64,000 bases of DNA from assembly GCA_037446495.1 (NCBI GenBank), contig JBBIIL010000004.1, positions 62,001 through 126,000 on the forward strand, given 5' to 3'. The stretch comes from CAIXZV01 sp037446495 (GTDB lineage Bacteria > Chloroflexota > Limnocylindria > Limnocylindrales > CSP1-4). The translations under genes and the position numbers were made by a program. The notes below the pieces were generated by a model. It had not been told where the DNA came from, made no database searches, and worked only from the letters and a program-made list of their open reading frames with translations. Below, piece after piece: positions 35,984 through 48,069 of the stretch. Every line of letters starts with the position of its first letter. Within the stretch, counting starts at the first letter, position 1.

Positions 35984-36742
35984 TCAGCCGCGGAGCAGCC
36001 GCATGCCGCACTTGGGGCAGTAGAACGCGCGCTCGTGGCCCGACGCGAACCCACAGTGGGCGCAGACCAGGCCGCCTCGGCCGGCGGCCGGAACCGGGCG
36101 GTCAACGGCCGTGATGCCCAGCGCATGCTGGCTGCCGAGCACGTTGCCAAGGATCCCGGCGAGGATCTTCTGGGCGACGCGGTCCGTATCGCCGCGGACG
36201 CCCCGGCCACCCCACCCGACAACCGCGCGGACGATCATGTCGCCCGTCGCCTCGTCCCAGTGGGAGGCCACACCGCCGACGATGGCGTTGTACTCCGGAT
36301 ATCCCGAGGTGTCGGTTTCGCCCTCGAGGAGGGCGCACGCGAAGGTGTCGAAGGCGAGGTCCACAGCGTCGATGGACTCGAGGACCACGAGAGCGTGCCG
36401 CGTGACCGGACTCAACTCATTGTGCGCCTGGAGCCACTGCATGGCCTCGGACGGGCGCGAGATCAGGGGCATGGCCTGAGAGAACTCGAGCTCGAGAGGC
36501 TCCACGACCTCGACGTCGCCCTTCGCGAAGCCAATCAGCATCGTCGGCAGCTCCGCGAGGGCTCGAGGGCCTGCGCGCATCCGGACGCCCTCGGTGCTCT
36601 TGCCCGCGTAGTAGAGCTTGAGCGCGTAGTCCTGGGCGACGACCTCCTCAGGGAGCCCAGGACGGGTCGAGGCCGTCGGCGCAGTGGACTTGGCCGGCGG
36701 CTCCGGTTCGTTGCCGCGGCGCTTCAGGAACTCGAGGGGCAC
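35984..36742 (-). CDS. Hypothetical protein with C-terminal zinc ribbon
   Basis: 252 residues. A Pro-rich N-terminus, an alpha/beta region without a family I can name (LKLYYAGKSTEGVRMRAG, HALVVLESIDAVDLAFDT, GWGGRGVRGDTDRVAQKI), and a C-terminal CAHCGFASGHERAFYCPKCG zinc ribbon. One of four zinc-ribbon-bearing genes clustered here. Only position suggests a shared role with them. Confidence 0.65.
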   Translation of the reverse strand: MPLEFLKRRGNEPEPPAKSTAPTASTRPGLPEEVVAQDYALKLYYAGKSTEGVRMRAGPRALAELPTMLIGFAKGDVEVVEPLELEFSQAMPLISRPSEAMQWLQAHNELSPVTRHALVVLESIDAVDLAFDTFACALLEGETDTSGYPEYNAIVGGVASHWDEATGDMIVRAVVGWGGRGVRGDTDRVAQKILAGILGNVLGSQHALGITAVDRPVPAAGRGGLVCAHCGFASGHERAFYCPKCGMRLLRG

Positions 36743-36809
36743 GGGATCCTCCCTGACTCGGCGCTTGGCCGCTTCGGCGTCATCCTAGCAGCGACCGCGG
36801 GCGGCCACG

Positions 36810-39533
<2,724 letters not shown>

Positions 39534-39785
39534 CGTTAGGCTCCTAGAAACAGAAACGCCCGCTCGTCCAGCGGACGAACGGGGTCGTGGTACCACCTGC
39601 TGGTTCGGCCACAGGCCCGAGTCCGCTCATCGCGGCCGGATGCCCGCAGTCCTCAGGGCGCGCTATCGGGCGCCGACCGCACAGCTCGCGAGCGACCTTC
39701 GGTCCCGTCGTGCCCGCGCGGCTCGCACCGTCCCGCGCTCGCTTCCGGCCGACCCGGGCCTACTCCTCTCGGTCCACGCCGTGAG
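39534..39785 (-). promoter_or_regulatory. T-box leader of valS (tRNA-Val-responsive)
   Basis: On the minus strand, AGGTGGTACCAC (39598-39587) matches the T-box antiterminator core that pairs with the tRNA 3' end. It is followed by an 11-bp hairpin (39583-39573 with 39569-39559, one G-U pair, 3-base loop) and GTTTCTGTTTCT, an intrinsic terminator. Upstream, GGAGTA (39766-39761) and AGCGAGC...GGTGCGAGC (39743-39721) resemble Stem I landmarks. A GTC (Val codon) in GAAGGTC at 39700-39694 is a candidate specifier. Uncharged tRNA-Val would favour read-through into valS. Confidence 0.8.
39546..39583 (-). terminator. Intrinsic terminator within the valS T-box leader
   Basis: Stem ggacgaacggg/cccgctcgtcc with 3-base loop at 39559-39583 and U-rich run at 39546-39557 in transcript orientation, 12 bases before the translation start region. 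It overlaps sequence able to join the antiterminator. Confidence 0.7.
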
Positions 39786-39791
39786 AGCGGG

Positions 39792-39819
39792 AGTCTAGCA
39801 CGCGAGTCGGAGGCGTCAG
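39792..39819 (-). promoter_or_regulatory. Promoter of the valS T-box transcript
   Basis: -35 CTGACG (39819-39814), 16-base spacer, -10 TAGACT (39797-39792), with TG one base before the -10. It lies between the clpX stop and the Stem I landmarks, so the predicted start is near 39785. Confidence 0.5.
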
Positions 39820-39881
39820 CCGCCCTCACGCCGCGAGCCATCGACCGGCCCGCGCGGTCCCCGGCACCTGGGCCAGGGACG

Positions 39882-41189
<1,308 letters not shown>

Positions 41190-41207
41190 CCGTTCGGTCT
41201 CCCGCGC

Positions 41208-41918
41208 CTACTGGTCCGTCGCGGGCCCGGGCTGACCGTCGCCCGGTCCCGGTGCCGACCCCTCGCCGCCAGCCAGGCCGTGGTCATGGGCCTGGGCGAT
41301 GAGCGAGTCGCCGGTCAGCGTGTACACCGAGTCGATGATGCCATACGTCTTGGCGTCCTCGGGGCCCATGAAGTAGTCCCGGTTGGTGTCGGCCACGACC
41401 TTCTCGATCGGCTGGCCCGTGTGGCGCGCCAGGATCTCGTGGTTCACCTGGACCAGGTACTCCCACTCCTTCATCTGGATCACCGCATCCGGGGCGTTGC
41501 CGCGGAAGCCGCCCGAACCCTGGTGGATCATGATCCGGCTGTGCGGGAGCGCGTACCGCTTGCCCTTGGCGCCGGCCGAGAGCAGGACGGCGGCCATGGA
41601 TGCCGCCATGCCGATGCAGATGGTGCTCACCGGAGCGCGCAGGTACTGCATGGTGTCGTAGATCGCGAGGCCGCTCGTCACCACGCCGCCGGGCGAGTTG
41701 ATGTACAGGCTGATGTCCTTCTCGGGATCCTCGGACTCCAGGAACAGGAGCTGGGCGATCACCAGGTTGGCGAGGTGGTCGTCGATCGCGTCGCCCAGGA
41801 AGATGATCCGCTCGCGCAGGAGGCGCGAGTAGATGTCGTAGGCGCGCTCGCCTCGGCTGGTGGACTCGATGACCATGGGGACGAGCATCGTCGGACTCCC
41901 TGCGGTGCCAGCGGGCAT
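41208..41918 (-). CDS. clpP: ClpP, proteolytic subunit
   Basis: 236 residues. Ser107 (GMAASM), His132 (MIHQGSGG) and Asp181 (DTNRDYF) form the catalytic triad. N-terminal MVIESTSRGERAYDIYSRLL is typical; the last 30 residues are an added Gly/Pro-rich tail. Sits 20 bases downstream of tig and 18 upstream of clpX, so cotranscribed. A second ATG or upstream start is possible, but the ATG used keeps the conserved N-terminus. Confidence 0.97.
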   Translation of the reverse strand: MPAGTAGSPTMLVPMVIESTSRGERAYDIYSRLLRERIIFLGDAIDDHLANLVIAQLLFLESEDPEKDISLYINSPGGVVTSGLAIYDTMQYLRAPVSTICIGMAASMAAVLLSAGAKGKRYALPHSRIMIHQGSGGFRGNAPDAVIQMKEWEYLVQVNHEILARHTGQPIEKVVADTNRDYFMGPEDAKTYGIIDSVYTLTGDSLIAQAHDHGLAGGEGSAPGPGDGQPGPATDQ

Positions 41919-41938
41919 CGACTGCGGTTGGTGCGGCG

Positions 41939-43405
41939 TCAGGCGCCGGCGGTGGCCTCGGCGGGCTCGGCCTCGCCGTGGTCGTGGGGGTCGCCCTCGT
42001 GGAGGTGCCGGGGGATGGCGCCCGGATCGGTCGCGTCGATCGAAGCCGAGGCCTCCGCCTGCGGCGTCTCGAGCGCCGACGGGCCGTCGTCCTCGAGGTG
42101 CGGCAGCGCCGGGTGCTCGGGATGGGCCGCCAGCCAGCGGTTGACCAGCGACTCGACGAGCTGCGAGCGCCGCAGCGTGCTGCGGATGTAGTTGCGGCCG
42201 CGCTCGGACTCGAAGTACTTGACCGTCTTGGCGTCCTTGTAGCGGGCGCGGGCCATCTGGACCTGCTCCTCGACCTCTGGGTCGGAGACCAGGAGTCCCT
42301 CCTCGTCGGCGATCCTGGACAGGACGAGGAGGACCTTCGTGCGCTGCTCGGCCCGCGGGCGGAACTCGGCGTGGAGCTCCTGCTCCGTCTGGCCGGTGGC
42401 CTTGAGGTAGGCCGGCTCCGAGATCCCCTGACGTGCCAGGGATGAGCGGAACTCGTCGTGCATCACCTCGACCTCCTGGTCCACCAGGATGTCGGGGAGC
42501 TCGATCGTGGCGTTCGCCACCGCGTATTCGATTATCCTGTCGCTGAACGCGTGGCGCGCCCCGTCCAGCGCGTTGCGGTGCAGGCGCGCATCGACGTCGG
42601 CCCGCAGCGCGGCGAGGTCGGCATAGCTCCCCATCTGGCGCGCGAACTCGTCGTCGGCGGTCGGCAGCACCTTCTCGCGCAACTCCTTGAGGTCCACCTC
42701 GAAGTGGGCCTGCTGACCAGCGAGGCTGTCCTCCGAATAGTCGTCGGGGAACGTGATGTCGAACCCGGCGGACTCCCCCACCCTGAGCCCGACCAGGTAG
42801 GCCTCGAAGCCGGGGATCAGCCGGTCCTCGCCGATGATCAGCGGCATCCGCTCGGACGTGCCGCCGTCGAACGGGACGCCGTCCCGAGTGCCGGCGAAGC
42901 CGATCACCGCCCAGTCGCCGTTCTGCGCGCCGCGCTCCTCGACCGCCTTGAGAGTGGCGTTCTGGTCGCGCAGCTCGTCGATCACCTTGTCGACCTTGGC
43001 TTCGTCAACGATGTCGATCTCGGGCGCGAACGTGAAGTTCTGGTAATCCCCGAGCGTGACCTCGGGCCGGACCTGCACCGTCGCCTTGAACTTGAGCGGC
43101 TGCCCCTCGATCGCCTCGAGGATCTCCACGTCGGCGTTCGTGAGCGGAATGATGCCCTGCTCGATGATCGCGTCGCGGTACGAGGCCTGCACCAGCTGCT
43201 CCACCGCCTCGTCGAGCACGGCGCCGGGTCCCAGCACGCGCTCGAGGATCGGACGGGGCGCCTTGCCTGGGCGGAAGCCCGCGACGCGGGTTCGCCGCGA
43301 AAGGCGGCCGGTGGCCTCGCGGACGGCACGGTCCAGGCGCTCGGCCGGGACCTCGACCTCGAGGAGGATGGAGCTCTTGGGGGCGGGGGTGGCGGTCACA
43401 TTCAT
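41939..43405 (-). CDS. tig: Trigger factor, ribosome-bound chaperone
   Basis: 488 residues. N-terminal ribosome-binding domain with VAGFRPGKAPRPILERV, a FKBP-like PPIase domain (roughly 165-255, GDWAVIGFAGTRDG), a helical C-terminal chaperone domain, and a Glu/Ala/His-rich tail (HEGDPHDHGEAEPA) that could bind metal. First gene of tig-clpP-clpX. ATG at 43405 lies 9 bases after a TATACT -10, with no Shine-Dalgarno, suggesting a very short leader. Confidence 0.94.
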   Translation of the reverse strand: MNVTATPAPKSSILLEVEVPAERLDRAVREATGRLSRRTRVAGFRPGKAPRPILERVLGPGAVLDEAVEQLVQASYRDAIIEQGIIPLTNADVEILEAIEGQPLKFKATVQVRPEVTLGDYQNFTFAPEIDIVDEAKVDKVIDELRDQNATLKAVEERGAQNGDWAVIGFAGTRDGVPFDGGTSERMPLIIGEDRLIPGFEAYLVGLRVGESAGFDITFPDDYSEDSLAGQQAHFEVDLKELREKVLPTADDEFARQMGSYADLAALRADVDARLHRNALDGARHAFSDRIIEYAVANATIELPDILVDQEVEVMHDEFRSSLARQGISEPAYLKATGQTEQELHAEFRPRAEQRTKVLLVLSRIADEEGLLVSDPEVEEQVQMARARYKDAKTVKYFESERGRNYIRSTLRRSQLVESLVNRWLAAHPEHPALPHLEDDGPSALETPQAEASASIDATDPGAIPRHLHEGDPHDHGEAEPAEATAGA

Positions 43406-43414
43406 CGCCGGGGG

Positions 43415-43420
43415 AGTATA
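43415..43420 (-). promoter_or_regulatory. -10 element (TATACT) of the tig operon
   Basis: TATACT on the minus strand ends 9 bases before the tig ATG; a start about 7 bases downstream would give a near-leaderless transcript. No -35 match at 17 bases. Confidence 0.5.
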
Positions 43421-43549
43421 GGGCGGGTCGGCGGATCGCCGGGGATGCGCTGGGCGAGCCGTCGGCCGCACACGCCCGGCGAGGGCTCCGATCGGGCCGC
43501 CCGGCGTGCCGCCAGTGGCGACGGGCGGCGGAGGAGAGCATCCGGACCG

Positions 43550-43555
43550 TATGCT
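43550..43555 (+). promoter_or_regulatory. -10 element (TATGCT) of tRNA-Leu
   Basis: TATGCT ends 8 bases before the mature tRNA start. No clear -35. Confidence 0.35.
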
Positions 43556-43563
43556 TGGCTCAC

Positions 43564-43651
43564 GGGCGAGTGGCGAAATGGCAGACGCGCCGGCCTTAGG
43601 AGCCGGTGCCGCGTGAGCGGCGTGTCGGTTCGACCCCGACCTCGCCTACCA
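43564..43651 (+). tRNA. tRNA-Leu (anticodon UAG)
   Basis: 88 bases with encoded CCA. Acceptor GGGCGAG pairs with CTCGCCT (G1-U72 wobble). D-arm TGGCGAAATGGCAGACGC, anticodon stem CCGGC/GCCGG with loop CTTAGGA, anticodon TAG. Long class-II variable arm (TGCCGCGTGAGCGGCGT) and T-arm GTCGGTTCGACCCCGAC. Reads CUN codons. Confidence 0.95.
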
Positions 43652-43661
43652 ACCAGCGCGG

Positions 43662-44234
43662 CTAGATGGGCAGCTTCGGCTTGGGGATCGACGGGCGCCT
43701 GACGCGCGCCTTCGCCAGCTGGTCCGCGAACTGGGCGTGGTCGGTGCCGAGCAGGCTGTTGGCGGCCTTGATGCCGTATCGGAGGGCGATCGGCTGGCCG
43801 AACGTGGTAAGCAGCTTCGCGACGCTGCTGGACAGGTCTCGCGCCTTGAGTTCGGGCGTCTTGTCCTCGAGATACTTCGCGAAGTCGCGCTCGATTGCGC
43901 CGCGGATCTTGTCGCCGTCGCTCCCCAGTGCCCGCAACGCGGCATCGACGTCATTGGGCAGCATCGACTCGGGCAGCGGATTCGGGGCGCCGAAGACGGC
44001 ATGCCTGGCGCGGCGAAGCACGCGGCGCGGACCGCCCACCAGCAGGAAGCCGGCGCCGGCCACCACACCCGCGGCCTTGACCGGGCTACGCTTCAACTTC
44101 GCTTTGACGTCCACGGCCGCGCGCGCCGCGGCCTCGAGGCGGATCAGCTCCTCGTCGAGCCGGCCCCGGGCCGCCAGGACCTCGGCCCGAGCGGCTAGGA
44201 CCTCGGCCCGAGCGGATTCCGTGCCTTCGCCCAC
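43662..44234 (-). CDS. Hypothetical protein with helical N-terminus, membrane-associated
   Basis: 190 residues. Starts with the repeat AEVLAARAEVLAARG, then Ala/Arg-rich helices (EELIRLEAAARAAVDVKAKLKRS) and a short hydrophobic segment (GVVAGAGFLLVGG), a small domain and a basic tail. No family recognised. The GTG at 44234 makes it overlap the preceding gene by 40 bases; no other start fits. The 21-bp duplication across the overlap is noted separately. Confidence 0.6.
   Translation of the reverse strand: MGEGTESARAEVLAARAEVLAARGRLDEELIRLEAAARAAVDVKAKLKRSPVKAAGVVAGAGFLLVGGPRRVLRRARHAVFGAPNPLPESMLPNDVDAALRALGSDGDKIRGAIERDFAKYLEDKTPELKARDLSSSVAKLLTTFGQPIALRYGIKAANSLLGTDHAQFADQLAKARVRRPSIPKPKLPI
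44176..44215 (-). repeat. 21-bp tandem duplication across the overlap of two genes
   Basis: The sequence aggacctcggcccgagcgg occurs at 44176 and again at 44197, offset 21 bases. It encodes the AEVLAAR-AEVLAAR repeat of the downstream protein, and the second copy contains the stop codon of the upstream gene at 44195-44197. Confidence 0.8.
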
Positions 44235-45184
44235 TCGATCGTCTCCCTGGTGGTGTCGATGGTCTGCTGCGGCCAGAACCGAAGCTTGATCTTCTCCGTG
44301 TCGATGCCGGCGGATGTCGCCCTGGCGATCAGGACGCCGAGGTACACGGCGTACGCGACGGCGAATCCGAGGGCCGCGCCAACGCGCCAGCCGAAGTCGT
44401 ACGCGAGGAACCCGCCCAGGAATCCGCCCAGGACAAAGCCCGCGACCAGCCCGCCGATGGCGCCGCCGACACCCGCCACCCGGGCGCCGGCGATGAGCCC
44501 GACCAGCGCCACGACGACCCCGACCACGATGATCGCGATGGCCAGCGGCCGGTAGGCGCTGTCGAGCGCGAGGTTGGTGGAGTCCCCAATCCAGGTCCAC
44601 AGGCGGTTGAACCAGCTGGCGCCGAACACGACGAACGCCACGACGCCAGCGATCACGGCGACGGCCGCAGAGGGCACCGGCCCGTGGAGCTTGAGCGCAA
44701 GGACGACGGCGGTCACGGCAGTGGCGACGAGGAGCTCACTGCCCAGCAGGACGCCCCAGCCGATGCTGCCGAACAGCCACTCGCCGAGGAACAGCATCGC
44801 GACGATCGGGAGGAAGACGCCGAGCAGCAGAAGGGCTGCGACCGCGACTCCCACGAACGCCGCGGCGTAGACGACCTCGCCCTTGATGACCTGTCCCTCG
44901 GCCTTGCCGAGCGCGATATGCGCGCGCAGCATGCCCAGGACCGCGTCCGTGGTGGCCCTGAGCTGGCCCATCAGGCCTGGGGCCTTGGTGCCGGGACCAC
45001 TGGACGGGCCGGAGTCGGTCCGCTCGCCGGCGCTCCCGGCCGAGCCGCCGCCGGACGCACCGCCACTGTCCGGGGCACGGGCAGGCTCTGCGTCGGGGCG
45101 CTCGCTCTCAGGGATGGGCGCGTCGGGATCCAGTGGTCGTCCTCCGCGAACGTGGGTTCGGGCCTCGCACGAGACTTCGGCCAT
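44195..45184 (-). CDS. Holin-X-like (actinobacterial holin superfamily III) membrane protein
   Basis: 329 residues. Disordered Pro/Asp/Gly N-terminus (1-70), then LRATTDAVLGMLRAHIALGKAEGQVIKGEVVYAA, a Phage_holin_3_6-like pattern with four helices (95-185), a second helix set (205-285) with Gly zippers (AGARVAGVGGAIGGLVAG), and a cytoplasmic tail. No phage genes nearby, so a chromosomal relative of unknown role. The start is uncertain; a shorter start near residue 72 would give the holin-like core only. Upstream of the overlapping helical protein. Confidence 0.68.
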   Translation of the reverse strand: MAEVSCEARTHVRGGRPLDPDAPIPESERPDAEPARAPDSGGASGGGSAGSAGERTDSGPSSGPGTKAPGLMGQLRATTDAVLGMLRAHIALGKAEGQVIKGEVVYAAAFVGVAVAALLLLGVFLPIVAMLFLGEWLFGSIGWGVLLGSELLVATAVTAVVLALKLHGPVPSAAVAVIAGVVAFVVFGASWFNRLWTWIGDSTNLALDSAYRPLAIAIIVVGVVVALVGLIAGARVAGVGGAIGGLVAGFVLGGFLGGFLAYDFGWRVGAALGFAVAYAVYLGVLIARATSAGIDTEKIKLRFWPQQTIDTTRETIEWAKARNPLGPRS

Positions 45185-45256
45185 GATACGCGCGGTCGGC
45201 TGCCCGCGGCAGGCTCAACCCCCGGCCCGCCCCAGTGACGACGTCGCGAGCCGGGG

Positions 45257-45262
45257 TAGGCT
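45257..45262 (+). promoter_or_regulatory. -10 element (TAGGCT) of leaderless cinA transcript
   Basis: TAGGCT ends 6 bases before the cinA ATG, with no Shine-Dalgarno. Same layout as rarA. Confidence 0.45.
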
Positions 45263-45268
45263 ACCGCC

Positions 45269-46495
45269 ATGGACGAGCCCAACCCGCCGGTCGCGCCCGG
45301 GCGCGCGCTCCTCGTCGCTGAGCTCCTGGCCATCGGCACCGAGTTGACTGTCGGCGAGACCACCGACACCAACAGCGGCGAGCTGGCCCGCTCTCTGGTG
45401 GTCCAGGGCGTCACGGTGGCTCGCACCAGCTGTCTGCCCGACCACCTCGAGACCGTGGTGGAGTCGCTGCGGGTGGCCCTGGCTCGCGCGGACCTCGTCA
45501 TCACAACCGGGGGCCTCGGTCCGACCCCGGACGACCTGACGCGCGAAGCGGTGGCCGAGGCGTGCGGCGAGACCGTGGAGGTGCAACCCGAGACTCTCGC
45601 CTGGCTCGCCGAGCTGTGGGCCCGTCGCGGGCTCGCATTCCCGCCCTCCAACATCAAGCAGGCGTGGATCATCCCCTCCGCCGGCTCGATCGCGAACCTC
45701 CACGGCACAGCGCCCGGCTGGTGGGTGGACCGGCCGGACGGGCGCGTCATCGTGCTCCTGCCGGGTCCTCCACGGGAACTCCGCCCGATGTGGCACAACC
45801 TCGTCCTCCCACGACTGCGTGCCCGGGGCGTCGGCGCCGACAGCGACGCCCGCACGCTGCGGCTGACAGGCATCGGCGAATCACAGGTGGTGGAGCGTCT
45901 GGGGGAGCCCATCCTCCGCCGCACGAACCCGGTGGTGGCGACGTATGCGCGCCACGACGCGGTTGACCTGCGGATCTCGGCCCGGGCCGAGGGCGGCCGG
46001 ACGGCGGGCGAGGTTGGCGCTGCCGCCGAGGCCGAGGTGATGTCGATCCTGGGCGAGCACGTCTGGGCCCGCGGCGACACCACATGGGCCACGGCGATCG
46101 GCCAGGCCCTCGAGCCTCTGAACTGGTCCCTCGCAGTCGCCGAGCGCGGCAGCGAAGGGGCGCTGGTCACGCTGTTGCGGGGACTCGGCGCGCTCCGGCA
46201 TGCCGAGGTCGACACCGCGGACGCCGGGCTCCGCTGGGCCTCGGCCATCGACGGCGATCGCGAGCTGCGCGAGGCGGAGCGCGTCCGGGCGCTCGCCGGG
46301 ACCGAGGTCGGGCTGGCGGTCACCGTCGAGGAGGTGGGCAAGGACACCACGGTCGTCGTGGGCGTGGTGACGCCGCGCGGCCGGCACGCGGAGCGCAGGG
46401 TCGCGTTCATGGGCGGCCGCCAGGGTGCAGATCGCGCGGCGATCGCCGCTGCCGCGGTCCTGCTCTCGTTCGTCCGCGGGCTGGCTGGTCGCTGA
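45269..46495 (+). CDS. CinA-like protein with degenerate C-terminal domain
   Basis: 408 residues. N-terminal molybdopterin-binding-fold domain (AELLAIGTELTVGETTDTNS, VITTGGLGPTPDDLTREAVAE, VIVLLPGPPRELRPMW), as in CinA ADP-ribose/NMN-type enzymes, is well preserved. The C-terminal PncC amidase-like domain lacks the catalytic-serine motif: where AESCTGG is expected the sequence reads AERGSEG. So any nicotinamide-nucleotide amidase activity is unlikely, while the pyrophosphatase-like half may work. The gene stands alone between the holin-like gene and mrp. Confidence 0.85.
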   Translation: MDEPNPPVAPGRALLVAELLAIGTELTVGETTDTNSGELARSLVVQGVTVARTSCLPDHLETVVESLRVALARADLVITTGGLGPTPDDLTREAVAEACGETVEVQPETLAWLAELWARRGLAFPPSNIKQAWIIPSAGSIANLHGTAPGWWVDRPDGRVIVLLPGPPRELRPMWHNLVLPRLRARGVGADSDARTLRLTGIGESQVVERLGEPILRRTNPVVATYARHDAVDLRISARAEGGRTAGEVGAAAEAEVMSILGEHVWARGDTTWATAIGQALEPLNWSLAVAERGSEGALVTLLRGLGALRHAEVDTADAGLRWASAIDGDRELREAERVRALAGTEVGLAVTVEEVGKDTTVVVGVVTPRGRHAERRVAFMGGRQGADRAAIAAAAVLLSFVRGLAGR

Positions 46496-46531
46496 TCCAG
46501 GTCGGGTGCGGCCAGCCGCTGGCCGGCCTCG

Positions 46532-47608
46532 CTAGGTGATCGTCAGGACCGGCGTGGCGGAGTTGGCCGCGCGCACGCTCATCGCTGCCGCCACCAGCCC
46601 GGCCATGTGCTCGAGCGCCTGCGCCGCGGGGCCGGGCTCGCGCTGGGCCACGGCGGGCACGCCAGCGTCGCCGCCCTGGCGGACGGTCACGTCGAGCGGC
46701 ACCTTGCCGAGGAAGTCGAGGCCGTGCTGCTGGGCGAAGCGCTCGCCGCCGCCGCGGCCGAAGATCTCAGTCGTCTCGCCGCAGTGCGGGCAGACGAACG
46801 CGCTCATGTTCTCGATGACGCCCACCACGGGCACGTTGAGCCGCTGCAGCATCGCGAGCGCCTTGGCCACGTCAGACAGGGCGACGTCCTGCGGCGTGGT
46901 CACCAGGACGACCCCGCTGATCGGCACGGTCTGGGCGAGCGTGAGCTGCGCGTCCGAGGTTCCGGGCGGCAGGTCGACCACGAGGTAGTCCAGCTCGCCC
47001 CACTCCACGTCGCGCAGGAACTGGCTGATGGCGCCGCCGATGAGCGGCCCGCGCCACACGATGGGCTGGCCCTCCGGGACGAAGAACTGGATCGAGATCG
47101 CCTTCACGCCGTGGCGCTCGAGCGGGATGATCTTGTTGTTCGCGCTCGCGGTGGGCTGGCCGTCGATGCCCAGCATCATCGGGATGTTGGGGCCGGTGAT
47201 GTCCGCGTCCAGCAGGCCCACCGTCGCCCCCGCCTTGGCCAGGGCCACCGCCAGGTTCACGGACACCGTGCTCTTGCCCACGCCGCCCTTGCCGGACGCC
47301 ACCGCGATCACGTTCTTCACGCCCGGCACCATCTGCTCCGCGGTGCGCGGCGCGGCGCGGCGGACGGTGGCCGCCCACTCGATCGTCACGCCGGCGACGC
47401 CCAGCGGCTGGAGCGCCATGCGCACCTCGCCCTCGATCTGGTCCTTGAGCGGGCAGGCGGGCGTCGTCAGCTCAATGGTGAACGCGACGTCGGTGCCGCT
47501 GACCGCGAGGTCTCGGATCATGTTGCGGGTCACGAGATCACCGCCCAGCTCGGGCTCCTGGACGGTGCGGAGGGCGTCGAGGACGGCGGCCTCGGAAAGC
47601 GCGGGCAT
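46532..47608 (-). CDS. mrp: Mrp/ApbC-type Fe-S cluster carrier P-loop ATPase
   Basis: 358 residues. MIP18/DUF59 N-terminal domain (1-90) followed by the deviant Walker A SGKGGVGKST (105-114), LLDADITGPNIPMMLG, DLPPGTSD and the cluster-binding CPHC (Cys-x-x-Cys) in ENMSAFVCPHCGE. Carries and delivers Fe-S clusters. Convergent with cinA, 37 bases between stops. GAGGAAGCCC precedes the ATG; an atccta complement (TAGGAT) 60 bases upstream may be its -10. Confidence 0.93.
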   Translation of the reverse strand: MPALSEAAVLDALRTVQEPELGGDLVTRNMIRDLAVSGTDVAFTIELTTPACPLKDQIEGEVRMALQPLGVAGVTIEWAATVRRAAPRTAEQMVPGVKNVIAVASGKGGVGKSTVSVNLAVALAKAGATVGLLDADITGPNIPMMLGIDGQPTASANNKIIPLERHGVKAISIQFFVPEGQPIVWRGPLIGGAISQFLRDVEWGELDYLVVDLPPGTSDAQLTLAQTVPISGVVLVTTPQDVALSDVAKALAMLQRLNVPVVGVIENMSAFVCPHCGETTEIFGRGGGERFAQQHGLDFLGKVPLDVTVRQGGDAGVPAVAQREPGPAAQALEHMAGLVAAAMSVRAANSATPVLTIT

Positions 47609-47920
47609 GGGCTTCCTCGCTGAGCGGGACGGGGGCGCCGGCGGGGAGGACGCCGGAACGCCGGACGACGATCCTACCGCCGGTCAGCCAAGGACGCCTC
47701 GAGGGGCACGCTCTCACGTCCGCCCCAGATCCGATCCCGATGCACCGACGTATCGAGGTTCAGCATCCGGGTGCCACACGGACCTCGCGGAGCATCTGTC
47801 GCAGCTCAGAGGGCCTGACAAGTTCGACGAATCGCAACGTTTTCGACGCCGAGATGGCACGAACTTCGTGGTGACATCTGTCCCGCAGAGCGCATCTCGC
47901 ACGTGCCAGACACAGGCCAT
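47609..47920. other. Intergenic region, no gene seen
   Basis: Between the divergent mrp and polyamine-transport genes, base composition is lower in GC than coding DNA and no frame reads as a plausible protein. It holds the mrp promoter region near 47671 and upstream DNA of the transporter promoter. Confidence 0.6.
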
Positions 47921-47950
47921 TTGACATGGGGCTCCGCAGGACCCTATTGT
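47921..47950 (+). promoter_or_regulatory. Promoter of the polyamine-type ABC transporter operon
   Basis: Perfect -35 TTGACA (47921-47926), 18-base spacer, -10 TATTGT (47945-47950). It lies about 120 bases before the ATPase start, leaving room for an untranslated leader. This is the best sigma-70-type match in the window. Confidence 0.6.
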
Positions 47951-48069
47951 TCGGCCGCGTTCCCCTACTGTAGTTCGGCAGCCTTTGCGGACAGTTGCGG
48001 CGGTTCCGCGAGATCGGGCCTCAGGTTCGTCTTCCCATTCACGGCAGGCAGATCAGGAGAACTCCGAGC

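Noticed and set aside
44195..45184. Prophage lysis gene
   Set aside because: Holin-X-like proteins are common chromosomal proteins and no phage structural, lysin or integrase genes are near.
47714..47920. 68-residue minus-strand frame
   Set aside because: Cys/Arg/Ser composition without a domain, start or ribosome site; treated as chance frame in the intergenic region.
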